Assembly: GCA_937988705.1 (NCBI GenBank)
Contig: CALKIA010000382.1
Coordinates: forward strand, 1 to 19,088
DNA from: an uncultured Chloroflexota bacterium
GTDB lineage: Bacteria > Chloroflexota > Anaerolineae > Aggregatilineales > Phototrophicaceae
Reading direction: 5' to 3'
DNA length: 19,088 bases
The notes under the pieces are model-generated. The model was not told the DNA's origin and made no database searches. It saw nothing but the letters and a program-made list of their open reading frames with translations. Below, in pieces: positions 6,323 to 14,290 of this stretch (positions are counted from its first letter, which is position 1; each line of letters begins with the position of its first letter). The translations under genes were made by a program, and so were the position numbers.

Positions 6323-7675
6323 TTAGAAGCTGGGCAGTTCGCCGCGTGTGATCACCCAAGGATCGCTCAGCAGACCATCGGCGTTAGCGTGATTGCCGAT
6401 CTGCCAGATGTACTCCCACGCTTGAAACAGCACGATTTCGGGGTATAAATTGCGAATATCGCGGATCAGATTGGCGTAATCGTACTCGACCGAATCCCAC
6501 CCTTCGCCCGAGGCCGGCAGCGGGCCGAATTCAAACAGCCCTATCGGCTTATCCAGCTCGCTGATCGCGTCGTATTCGCCGTAGCCGTTCAAATCGAGCG
6601 GGTCTTCGTCGATATCCATGTACTTGTCCAGCCCGACAAGATCGACATAAGCGGCGCCGGGATAGAACACCGCGGGCGATGGTTCGTCCCGATGCCCAGT
6701 CATCATCGGCGTAAACGCCCACAGCAGATTATCCAGCCCCTTGTCGTAGGTGAAATAATCGAACATGTCGCGCCATGCCGCGACGAAATCGTCCGGGTCC
6801 TGGCGATGCCACCATGCCCAACCCCCATTCATTTCATGCAGCGGCCGCCAGATGACCACCACGTCCGCGTCTTCCAGTTCCTGCAAACCGGACGCAATAT
6901 CGTCAAGCATCGCGCGCCAGCGCACCGCCGCCGGATTCCCCGGTTCGAGGAGTTCGCTCATCGGGTAGGTGTCCCACGGATTTTCGGTGGTCGTGTTCTC
7001 CCAATCATTCGAGCTGCCGCCCGTCCACGGGTTATCGGCGTGCCAGCTAATGTTCACTAGGCTGCCCGCATTCCACGCTTCGATCAGAAAATCGTTGGGT
7101 TCGCTGAAATCATTCCCGTGCGCCATATCCCAGCGCTTGTAATCCATCCCCGTCAGCGCGGGATACTGCCCCGCCTGATCAAAGATGCGCTGGAGCTGTT
7201 CGGTGGCCGTTTCGGCGCTTGTCCCGTCACCGTAGGCGCCAAATTGACCGGAGAGCACGCGGTTATTCGAGCGGTCAGTCAAGCCATCGAGGTAGCTCAA
7301 CACGGCGCGGGCCTGGCTGGTCGCGTTGGGATTCGCCGGCACACCGCGATTCGGTTCAGCCGCCAGCGGACGTTCAGCCACCGCCGCCACTTCTGCCGCT
7401 TCTACGGGGCGCAGCAGCGAACTATGAATGTACCCGGTCTGCTCGTCGAAGGCGACGCTGTACCAGACGCTGCTGCCGCCCACCGCGTCGCCGTTCACCT
7501 CTCCGGTGACCTCGACGCGCGCACCCGGATCAAGCTGCGTAATCACGTCCGCGCCCGTGTTCGGGGCGGTTCGCACATTAATTCGATTGCTGCTCCCAAC
7601 TTCATACGGTGTGGTTTGGGCCATGACCACCGTCGTAACGGCGAGCAGCAGCCAACATAGAATGAGCTTTTTCAC
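6323..7675 (-). CDS. Secreted SH3-domain glycoside hydrolase family 26 (beta-mannanase type)
   Basis: Protein of 450 residues. A signal peptide (1-19, ending VMA/Q) is followed by a bacterial SH3-like domain (about 24-90: INVRTAPNTGADVITQLDPG, WYSVAF, GYIHSSLL) and, after an Ala/Pro linker, a GH26 TIM barrel (about 120-450). The acid/base is Glu281 in WRPLHEMNGGWAWW (277-290) and the nucleophile is Glu382 in IGLFEFGP (378-385). SWHADNPW (210-217) and LSGQF (141-145) match further GH26 positions. Characterised members mostly hydrolyse beta-1,4-mannan; some act on other beta-glucans or xylans, so the substrate is likely but not certain. The start is GTG at 7675, with AGGGT upstream; no earlier ATG fits and the signal peptide begins there. 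A promoter is visible at 7709-7736. Confidence 0.92.
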   Translation of the reverse strand: MKKLILCWLLLAVTTVVMAQTTPYEVGSSNRINVRTAPNTGADVITQLDPGARVEVTGEVNGDAVGGSSVWYSVAFDEQTGYIHSSLLRPVEAAEVAAVAERPLAAEPNRGVPANPNATSQARAVLSYLDGLTDRSNNRVLSGQFGAYGDGTSAETATEQLQRIFDQAGQYPALTGMDYKRWDMAHGNDFSEPNDFLIEAWNAGSLVNISWHADNPWTGGSSNDWENTTTENPWDTYPMSELLEPGNPAAVRWRAMLDDIASGLQELEDADVVVIWRPLHEMNGGWAWWHRQDPDDFVAAWRDMFDYFTYDKGLDNLLWAFTPMMTGHRDEPSPAVFYPGAAYVDLVGLDKYMDIDEDPLDLNGYGEYDAISELDKPIGLFEFGPLPASGEGWDSVEYDYANLIRDIRNLYPEIVLFQAWEYIWQIGNHANADGLLSDPWVITRGELPSF

Positions 7676-7708
7676 GGTCTACCCTACCTCGTCTCGGTTG
7701 TTGGTTCC

Positions 7709-7736
7709 AGTTTACAGAAAATCTAAAACATTTCAA
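7709..7736 (-). promoter_or_regulatory. Promoter for the SH3-GH26 gene
   Basis: Read on the minus strand, TTGAAA (7736-7731), 16 bases, TAAACT (7714-7709) resemble sigma70 -35 and -10 elements. The distance to the GTG start is about 30 bases, with a ribosome site in between. Confidence 0.5.
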
Positions 7737-7839
7737 TAGTCATAACGTCAAATTATTCGTAATAAAAGAGTGGGAGATGAGGAATTGCCATGGAATAGAG
7801 CAGAACTACGGAAACTCAGTACAGCACGGATTTCACAGC

Positions 7840-7906
7840 CGCACCCCGTTGCGCTGCGCTCAACCGCCCCTCTCCCAAGGGAGAGGGGCAAAGAACCGTC
7901 AGGTTC
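7840..7906. repeat. Intergenic hairpin repeat
   Basis: Part of the gene-free stretch 7737-8051. It holds a perfect hairpin, GCCCCTCTCCC (7866-7876), AA, GGGAGAGGGGC (7879-7889). This is preceded by the small inverted repeat GTTG..CAAC (about 7848-7864) and followed by GAACC-GTCA-GGTTC (7893-7906). CCCCTCTCCC/GGGAGAGGGG hairpins occur as dispersed intergenic repeats in several bacterial groups. No T-run follows. Small reading frames across it look like noise. Confidence 0.6.
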
Positions 7907-7987
7907 TCGGGGTAACGATCGCTCAAAAAGCAGGTAATTCGCGCTACATGTCAACTTTCGTGATTCACTGAAACTGCTTAACAAAAA

Positions 7988-8007
7988 GGACGAGGTTAAC
8001 CTCGTCC
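7988..8007. repeat. Single 20-base palindrome of the GGACGAG family
   Basis: GGACGAGGTT followed by its exact reverse complement. The arms equal those at 104-123 except at the centre (GTTAAC instead of GCATGC). This copy has only one palindrome, whereas 104-165 and 4152-4216 have two. Confidence 0.7.
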
Positions 8008-8051
8008 TTCCCGTGACCGAATTCTGAATGAAAATCGGAGCTAAAGCCCTC

Positions 8052-8648
8052 TCAGCACGTCAGCAGCACTTCGAGGTTGTCGTCGCCGATGAACTCCAGT
8101 TCGACGCGGGTGATCTTGCCGTCGAAGCCGTGCACCTTGAGCTGCGGCGGCAGCGTCCGCGCGATGATCGCGTTCGGGTTGCTCAGCTCGTGGCGCGCGA
8201 TCTTCTCCACGCCCAGTACCTTGAGCGCCACTTTCGCGGGGACATCAAAGGCGCGGGTGACTTCTTCGACATCGAGCTTACTATTCTTCAAGCGTAACAG
8301 CTTGGGATTCTTCGGGTCATTTTCGAGGGTGTAGCGAAACTTGATGAATGCGGTGATCGGCTGGTGGATATGGACGGTCGCGGCGATGCGGGCTTCGCGT
8401 CCGACAATGGCAACACTCATTTCAGAGACGTTGTGGACAATTGGGAGGTCAAACTGCGCGACTTTTTGTTCGGCGACGATGGTATAAAAGACCTTGCGCA
8501 GCACAAAGCCGAGCATCTCACTGGTCAACATCGAATGAAATTCGCCGGCTTGCGTTAGACTGTCAGCGATCAGTTTTTCGACGACTTCAGCCGGAGCAGA
8601 AACGTCCGCGGCAATCTGCTTGCGCAGTCCTTGCGAGTGATTTGACAT
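8052..8648 (-). CDS. Hypothetical protein, beta-rich C-terminal half
   Basis: A 198-residue protein I do not recognise. The first 65 residues look helical (VSAPAEVVEKLIADSLTQAG). From about 68 on, the pattern alternates as in a beta-sandwich or barrel: MSVAIVGREARIAATVHIHQ, ITAFIKFRYTLENDP, LLRLKNSKLDVEEV. Then there is a helical insert (134-152) and KVHGFDGKITRVELEFIGDD near the end. A lipid- or ligand-binding fold is conceivable but unproven. There is no signal peptide or membrane helix. The ATG at 8648, with a GGA site upstream, is preferred. The frame stays open to an ATG at 8732, which would sit almost at the predicted transcription start (-10-like TATAAT at 8749-8744 or 8744-8739 on the minus strand). 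It is divergent from the penicillin-binding protein gene. Confidence 0.65.
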   Translation of the reverse strand: MSNHSQGLRKQIAADVSAPAEVVEKLIADSLTQAGEFHSMLTSEMLGFVLRKVFYTIVAEQKVAQFDLPIVHNVSEMSVAIVGREARIAATVHIHQPITAFIKFRYTLENDPKNPKLLRLKNSKLDVEEVTRAFDVPAKVALKVLGVEKIARHELSNPNAIIARTLPPQLKVHGFDGKITRVELEFIGDDNLEVLLTC

Positions 8649-8738
8649 AAAGTATCCAGAACTATCACGAACAGCTTGACTAGTATGTAAGTCTATCAAG
8701 GGCTGTGTCTTGTCGTGCGACCCAGCTCTCACAAAACG

Positions 8739-8749
8739 ATTATATTATA
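8739..8749 (-). promoter_or_regulatory. Possible -10 region of the 8052-8648 gene
   Basis: Two overlapping TATAAT hexamers on the minus strand (8749-8744 and 8744-8739). No good -35 is visible at 16-18 bases. It lies in the 172-base (8733-8904) or longer gap shared with the divergent penicillin-binding protein gene. Confidence 0.35.
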
Positions 8750-8861
8750 TGGAGCGGCTAAGAGCGAAAGACTGAGGGTTTCCGCACAAAACACCCCTCT
8801 GCGCTTCACCTCCTGTCCCCCTGTGCTCACCGGTCGCAGACTCCGGTAAGCTCCCGTTTTC

Positions 8862-8870
8862 TGCTACAAT
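8862..8870 (+). promoter_or_regulatory. Extended -10 promoter for the penicillin-binding protein
   Basis: TGCTACAAT is an extended -10 (TGn plus TACAAT, -10 at 8865-8870), with only a weak -35 upstream. Transcription would start near 8877, giving a short leader with GGAGGG just before the ATG at 8905. Confidence 0.45.
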
Positions 8871-8904
8871 GAGCGTAATTTCCTGAGGTTTAACGGAGGG
8901 CCGC

Positions 8905-11900
8905 ATGCCCGATACCCCACTCATGCCCGATGATGAGCATGAACCCGATCAGGCGTATTCCGCGGGTGACTATATGCTGTCCGAGGGCGGCGACCGAACC
9001 ATGTCCACTGATGAGGAGGACATCCACAGCGCCCAAACGACGGACATCGAACCGGCGGTCGACTTACACGAAAAGCCCACGCTGCCGCTGCCCGAAGACG
9101 AGCCAGAGGCGAAGCTGAATCCCAAAACCCTGCCGGGGAGCGCGGGCTTTGACCCGAACCCCGATTTTCTGAAGAAGGATGAGCCGCCCGTGAAAGACGA
9201 CGACACGCCCGACATGTTCGGTGAAGGCGCGACCATGCCGCACATTGTCCCCTTTGAGCACACAATGGTGCATGTGCCGGGGGAAAGTCACCGCCCCGCG
9301 CAGCAGCGGACACAACCCCAGCGCGTGACCCAACCGCAGCCGCAGCAGCGTCCACCGCAGCAGCAGCCGACCATCCCAATTCCGCCCGCCGCGCCGCCGA
9401 CCAATCCGCAGGGGGGATACCCACCTGCGATGCAGCAGCCCGGTCTGCCGCCGCGCAATCCCGTGCGCAAGCGTAAGGGTTTCCTCGGCTGTTCCCCCGG
9501 CTGTCTGATGATCTTCGCGGGTGTCGTGCTGACCTTCTGCGGCGGCCTGACCCTGCTCTCGATCGTCCTCACGGCGACGCTCGGCACGCGGCTCGAAGAA
9601 CAGCTCAGCGCGCAGGTTGAACAAGTCGGCGACTACCAGAATTTCCAGAGCACGTTCTATTATGATCGCGACGGCGCGCTGCTCTATGAAGTCTTCAATG
9701 AGGGGCGACGCACGAATGTCGCCTATGAAAGTTTCCCGCAAGACCTGATCAACGCGACGGTCGCCACCGAAGACGACTCGTTCTGGTCGAACCCCGGCTT
9801 CGAAGTGCAGGCGACCACGCGCGCCTTCTTGCAGTACGTCGGCGTGGGCGATAACGGCACCGGCGGCAGCACGATCACGCAGCAGTTGGTGCGCAACGTG
9901 CTGTTCGACGCCGAATATCGCGCCGAACGCAGCGTGCAGCGCAAAGTCGAAGAAATCCTGCTGGCCTTCCTGCTTTCACGCCGCATGAACAAGCAGGAAG
10001 TCCTCGAAATGTACCTGAACGAGATTTACTACGGCAACCTCGCCTACGGGGCGCAGGCCGCCGCACAGGTGATCTTCGGCAAAGATGTCAGCGAATTGTC
10101 GCTCGGTGAGGCCGCGCTGCTGGCGGGCTTGCCGCAAGCGCCCGCCAACCTCGATCCGCTGAACCCCGATCCCGAAGTCCAAACGGCCGTAATGGATCGC
10201 TGGCGTGTCGTGCTGGATCGCATGGTCGAAGTTGGCTATATCACGTCCGAACTGCGCGATCAAACGCTGGGCGCGGGCCTGACATTCGCTGAACCGCAGG
10301 ATGTACCGCTGCGTGCGCCGCATTTCACCGTGTATGCGCGGCAGGAACTCGAAGCCTTGATGGGAGAGCTCGGCTACACCCCGGAAGAAGTCGCGCGCGG
10401 CGGTTTACGGGTGTACACGACCGTCGATCTCGAACTCAACGATCTGGCGCAGACCTCCGCTCGCAACCAGATCGCGGGGCTGGTCAATCAGAACGTCAAC
10501 AACGCGGCGGTGCTGGTCATCCAGCCTACCACCGGGCAGATCATGGCGATGGTCGGCAGCGTCGACTACAACAACGACAACATCGACGGGCGCGTAAATG
10601 TGACCATCTCGCCGCGGCAGCCGGGCAGCACCATGAAGCCCTTCACTTATGCCGCCGCCATGGAACAGGGCATGACCCCCGCCGATATCATCTGGGATAC
10701 GCAGTTCGCCCTATCGGACTATCAACCCGTCAACTACGACCGCTCGTTCCATGGCCCGGTGCGGATGCGCACCGCCCTATCCAACAGCTACAACATCCCG
10801 GCGCTGCAAACGCTCCGCAACATTGGTGTGCCAGCGCTCCTCGAAATCATGGCGCGCTTCGGCGTGACCAGCCTCGGCAGCGATGCCAGCCAGTACGGGA
10901 TTTCGCTCACGCTCGGCGGCGGCGACATCACCCTGCTGGAACTGACCCGCGCCTATGGCGTGTTCGCCAATGGCGGCGTCTATGTCCCCACCACGTCGAT
11001 CCTGTGTATCATCGACCGCGACGATAACATCGTGTACCAGTACGAGCAGGGCTGCCCGAACGGTAATACCACCGCCGCAACGCAGTTCCGCGAAGGCTAC
11101 GGCACGCAGGTGCTCGATCCCCGCATCGCCTACATCATCGGCGACATTCTGGCCGACGAAGCCGCCCGCCAGCCCGCCATGGGTGCGCAGAGTTCACTCT
11201 ATACCGGGAGCATCGGCTCATCGGTCAAGACCGGGACGACCGACAATTTCCGCGATAACTGGACGGTCGGTTTCACCCGCAACGCGGCCGTCGGCGTGTG
11301 GGTCGGTAACACCCGCGGCGAACCGATGATCAACACGTCGGGCTTAACGGGCGCGGCACCGATCTGGAATCAGGTGCTCACCTCGATTTACAACGATAAC
11401 GCCGTGCTCAATGAGTTCGGCGTTGATGGCGCGCTGCAAGCCGACCGCCTCGATCAGCCGCCGGGCGTCGCGCTGCAATCGCTGTGCTCCGTCCGCACGC
11501 TGACCGATCCCGCGCTGGATTGTTCCGGACGCGTCAACGAGTGGCTGCTCGACTCGCCCGCTGCCCGCTGGAACGGTCAGGGGCTGGATTATCCGCCAGG
11601 CACCCAAGCGCCAGGCGATCAGCCGCCCGCGGCGGGGCCGTGGCTGCGCGAAGTCGAGCCGGATATCTACCGCGTGCTCGTCTCGCCGCTCCCACCCGAC
11701 ATCGCCAACCTGATTCAGTTTCAGGTCGAAGTGGGGCAAGCCGCGCCGCCCGCGCCCCTGTACTGCCAGGTCCCGGTCGAACTGCAAGGCAGCGCCCCCG
11801 CTGCGCGCGAGCAGTTGTTCATCGCGCCGCCGCCCTACCCGGATGATGCCGCCCGCGCCGAACAGTATGCCCGCTCACAGGGACTGGCCTTCCTGCCGAC

Positions 11901-12255
11901 CATCGCCTGTACACCCGATCTACTCAACGCGGCGGGCAACCCGGCCGTGCTGACCGCCTTCATCAGCTCGCCCGCGCCCGGTCAAACGGTGAGCGGCAGC
12001 GTGCCGATCCTCGGTACGGCGCAGTTCAGCGCCGAGCAAGCCGTCTATTACAAGCTGGAACTCAGCGGCGGACAGTTTGGCAGCAGTTGGGTCACACTGG
12101 GCGACGTTCACCCGAACAGTGTGGTCAACGGTCAGCTCGAACTTTTGCCGGGCGAACGCTTGCAACCGGGACAGTATTCGCTGCAACTGGTCGTCGTCGG
12201 TCTGGATGGCAACTACGTCCAGCAGCCCTATCAAGTGACATTCAACGTACAATGA
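8905..12255 (+). CDS. Class A penicillin-binding protein (glycosyltransferase plus transpeptidase)
   Basis: Bifunctional peptidoglycan synthase of 1116 residues. Cytoplasmic tail 1-190: acidic to about 105, then Gln/Pro-rich (130-185) with a basic stop RKRKG. Membrane helix about 199-227. GT51 domain about 250-420: ATEDDSFWSNPGF (287-299) with catalytic Glu289, GGSTITQQLVRN (320-331), RKVEEILLAFLLS (346-358), YLNEIYYGNLAYG (370-382). Transpeptidase about 535-830: active-site Ser575 in PGSTMKPF (S-T-M-K, 575-578), S628-Y-N630, and KTGTTDN (775-781). A C-terminal extension ends in an Ig-like/PBP-C-like beta domain (about 1018-1116, ISSPAPGQTVSGSVPILG). It polymerises lipid II and cross-links stem peptides outside the membrane. 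The usual EDxxFxxHxG motif has Asn296 where His is expected. The start ATG has GGAGGG close upstream. Confidence 0.95.
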   Translation: MPDTPLMPDDEHEPDQAYSAGDYMLSEGGDRTMSTDEEDIHSAQTTDIEPAVDLHEKPTLPLPEDEPEAKLNPKTLPGSAGFDPNPDFLKKDEPPVKDDDTPDMFGEGATMPHIVPFEHTMVHVPGESHRPAQQRTQPQRVTQPQPQQRPPQQQPTIPIPPAAPPTNPQGGYPPAMQQPGLPPRNPVRKRKGFLGCSPGCLMIFAGVVLTFCGGLTLLSIVLTATLGTRLEEQLSAQVEQVGDYQNFQSTFYYDRDGALLYEVFNEGRRTNVAYESFPQDLINATVATEDDSFWSNPGFEVQATTRAFLQYVGVGDNGTGGSTITQQLVRNVLFDAEYRAERSVQRKVEEILLAFLLSRRMNKQEVLEMYLNEIYYGNLAYGAQAAAQVIFGKDVSELSLGEAALLAGLPQAPANLDPLNPDPEVQTAVMDRWRVVLDRMVEVGYITSELRDQTLGAGLTFAEPQDVPLRAPHFTVYARQELEALMGELGYTPEEVARGGLRVYTTVDLELNDLAQTSARNQIAGLVNQNVNNAAVLVIQPTTGQIMAMVGSVDYNNDNIDGRVNVTISPRQPGSTMKPFTYAAAMEQGMTPADIIWDTQFALSDYQPVNYDRSFHGPVRMRTALSNSYNIPALQTLRNIGVPALLEIMARFGVTSLGSDASQYGISLTLGGGDITLLELTRAYGVFANGGVYVPTTSILCIIDRDDNIVYQYEQGCPNGNTTAATQFREGYGTQVLDPRIAYIIGDILADEAARQPAMGAQSSLYTGSIGSSVKTGTTDNFRDNWTVGFTRNAAVGVWVGNTRGEPMINTSGLTGAAPIWNQVLTSIYNDNAVLNEFGVDGALQADRLDQPPGVALQSLCSVRTLTDPALDCSGRVNEWLLDSPAARWNGQGLDYPPGTQAPGDQPPAAGPWLREVEPDIYRVLVSPLPPDIANLIQFQVEVGQAAPPAPLYCQVPVELQGSAPAAREQLFIAPPPYPDDAARAEQYARSQGLAFLPTIACTPDLLNAAGNPAVLTAFISSPAPGQTVSGSVPILGTAQFSAEQAVYYKLELSGGQFGSSWVTLGDVHPNSVVNGQLELLPGERLQPGQYSLQLVVVGLDGNYVQQPYQVTFNVQ

Positions 12256-12256
12256 G

Positions 12257-12332
12257 CCGTTAGCGCATAGCAGTTAGCCTTCAGCAAAATGCTAATCGCT
12301 AGCGGTTAAAGTGAGATCCCGAAAGGGATCTC
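12257..12332. repeat. Two hairpins after the penicillin-binding protein gene
   Basis: CCGTTAGCG (12257-12265) and CGCTAGCGG (12297-12305) form an imperfect stem with internal GTTAGC/GCTAAT repeats. GAGATCCC-GAAA-GGGATCTC (12313-12332) is a perfect 8-base stem with a GAAA tetraloop. Neither is followed by a T-run, so they are either dispersed repeats or a stabilising 3' end rather than a classic terminator. Confidence 0.55.
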
Positions 12333-12340
12333 CGAACGAA

Positions 12341-12400
12341 TGTAGGGGCGCACCTACGTGTGCGCCCGAAACCGGGCAGACACCTAGGTCTGCCCCTACA
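12341..12400. repeat. GTAGGGG-family palindromic repeat
   Basis: A 60-base unit with inverted ends TGTAGGGG (12341-12348) and CCCCTACA (12393-12400). Inside are two palindromes: GGGCGCAC/GTGCGCCC (about 12346-12367) and GGGCAGAC/GTCTGCCC (about 12374-12395). It shares most of its sequence with 33-80 plus 191-207. It lies just upstream of the moaB-like gene. Confidence 0.75.
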
Positions 12401-12435
12401 CGAAACTTTTGGCAATCAACTTGAGGAGCCAATTT

Positions 12436-12941
<506 letters not shown>

Positions 12942-12945
<4 letters not shown>

Positions 12946-13577
12946 GCGGACGCAGCCCGATCTACCGCCTGATTCAGGTCGTGACGCTGCTGATCGCGGC
13001 GGTCTTCGCCGTGAGCGGCTTCTTCGGGCTGCGCGAATTGGCGTGGCGGCATGACGCGCAGGTCAACACCCAGATTCTCAGCGGACTGGTCGTGACCCTT
13101 GTGGGCGTAGGCGTGCCTGGCCTGTTGTATATCCTGTTCGGGTCGGTGCTGGGACGCATCATCCGCATCGATCTGATCAGCATCCAATTTGGCGCGCTGA
13201 TCGGCATGCTGCTCTACGGCGTCTACAACACAATCACACCGCTCACGCCGGAAAGTCAGCGATTTGATCTGCCCCGGCGCGCACTCACGGGCGGCATCGA
13301 CGGGCTGCTGATCGGAGTGGTCATCGGCGCGGTGGTCATGTTCATCAACGGACGGGAGCTGCGTTTCCGCCGCGCGGATCTCACGCGCTATTTCGTCTTG
13401 TTTCTCGCCGTGCTCGCCATCGCGTGGTTCGTCGTGATCTTTTCGACGACCGTCAATATGGCCGACATGCTCGCACTGGCGATCACCGGCCTGTTCGTGC
13501 TGCTGCTTAAGTTCGGCGTAGCGCAGTATGACCGCCGCCTCCCCCGTGAAGACGACTACGCGGATGAAGATGGGTAA
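12942..13577 (+). CDS. Six-helix integral membrane protein of unknown function
   Basis: Protein of 211 residues starting at GTG, overlapping the moaB stop as GTGA, so translation is probably coupled. Hydrophobic segments lie at about 9-30, 46-68, 79-99, 117-136, 149-169 and 173-192. The C-terminal tail is charged and acidic (RRLPREDDYADEDG). There is no signature of a known transporter, no ATP-binding motif and no catalytic motif that I can see. A role in molybdate or cofactor handling is suggested only by the overlap with moaB. It converges with the toxin gene six bases away, and no terminator hairpin is visible in that gap. Confidence 0.75.
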
Positions 13578-13583
13578 ATCGAG

Positions 13584-14042
13584 TTAAAGCGTAGGATCGA
13601 CTTCCAACTCATCCAGCACGAGGACGAGAATCTCCGTCACCCGCTTCACCCCGAGATCATTGGTGAGAAATGCAGCAGCCCCAGACTCGATAGCTGTTGC
13701 TACCTGCAGCGCATCGGGTGTCCTCAAATTGTAAGTTGCGCGCAGATATGCAGCTCGATTCGCAATGGCTTCATCCACTGGGATGAGCTGTACGAATTTT
13801 GTATCACTAAGCAGCGCACGATACGTCTCCTCTACAGGTTTATCACCAGTCCGTAGAGGTTTGACCAGAACCTCAGTCAATGTCACCGTAGAAGTTACAA
13901 GCGTTATTTTGTTTATTTCGGCGAAACGAAATACTTCCCGAACTCTATCTCTAAAATTGAGATCTTTTTCTGCAAAGTAAATAAATGGTGCGGTATCAAC
14001 CGCAAGGCGGCTGATACCAGCGAAAGCAACGTCAATTTTCAC
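13584..14042 (-). CDS. VapC-like PIN-domain toxin
   Basis: Protein of 152 residues with the complete PIN acidic set: Asp16 in AVDTAPFIYFAE, Glu57 in LTEVLVKP, Asp110 in RTPDALQVATA, and Asp129 in FLTNDLGVKRV. These coordinate Mg2+/Mn2+ in a ribonuclease, usually the toxin of a type II toxin-antitoxin pair. The start is GTG at 14042, overlapping the antitoxin stop as GTGA, the normal antitoxin-then-toxin coupling. By eye this stretch is noticeably less GC-rich than its neighbours (for example 13800-14000), fitting recent acquisition. Which RNA it cuts cannot be read from sequence. Confidence 0.88.
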   Translation of the reverse strand: MKIDVAFAGISRLAVDTAPFIYFAEKDLNFRDRVREVFRFAEINKITLVTSTVTLTEVLVKPLRTGDKPVEETYRALLSDTKFVQLIPVDEAIANRAAYLRATYNLRTPDALQVATAIESGAAAFLTNDLGVKRVTEILVLVLDELEVDPTL

Positions 14043-14254
14043 GGACGATCATCCCATTCGCTGCGAAGCTGATTGACGTATTCTTGAGCGTCCATATCCC
14101 GTAAATGAGCTGCAAACCCCTCAAATTCGAGGATACTGCGGCGTTTACGCGCGGGTTGTTCTGAGGGAAACGTCGATACAACATGCATCACGAGTTGCTT
14201 ACGTTCCTCTAAGGATAGGGCATCGACCGCCTGAATCAATTCTTGGAGTGTCAT
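14039..14254 (-). CDS. Antitoxin partner of the PIN toxin
   Basis: A 71-residue protein. The helical N-terminus (MTLQELIQAVDALSLEER) resembles the short helical leaders of small PIN-partner antitoxins. A basic middle (ARKRRSILEF) is followed by an acidic C-terminal half with HLRDMDAQEYVNQLRSEWDDR, the kind of tail that wraps a PIN toxin. The ATG at 14254 has GGGAGG seven bases upstream. The frame stays open to 14452, but that part overlaps the dehydrogenase gene and is low complexity, so it is rejected. The protein does not show a clear AbrB or RHH fold, so its DNA-binding family is open. The identification rests mainly on the overlap with the toxin gene. Confidence 0.75.
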   Translation of the reverse strand: MTLQELIQAVDALSLEERKQLVMHVVSTFPSEQPARKRRSILEFEGFAAHLRDMDAQEYVNQLRSEWDDRP

Positions 14255-14284
14255 CCAACTGCCTCCCCACTTAGCCTCAGCTTG

Positions 14285-14290
14285 ATTATA
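14285..14290 (-). promoter_or_regulatory. Possible -10 of the toxin-antitoxin operon
   Basis: TATAAT on the minus strand coincides with the stop codon of the upstream dehydrogenase gene, about 30 bases before the antitoxin ATG. The -35 region is poor. If real, the pair has its own promoter inside the end of the neighbouring gene. Confidence 0.4.

Noticed and set aside
7118..7660. Long plus-strand frame of 180 codons opposite the GH26 gene
   Set aside because: The opposite strand encodes a complete GH26 enzyme with both catalytic residues. The plus frame is His/Arg-rich without motifs, a typical antisense shadow in GC-rich DNA.
9064..9741. Minus-strand frame of 225 codons opposite the penicillin-binding protein
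   Set aside because: Arg/Leu-rich antisense shadow of the Gln/Pro-rich tail and first helix. No ribosome site.
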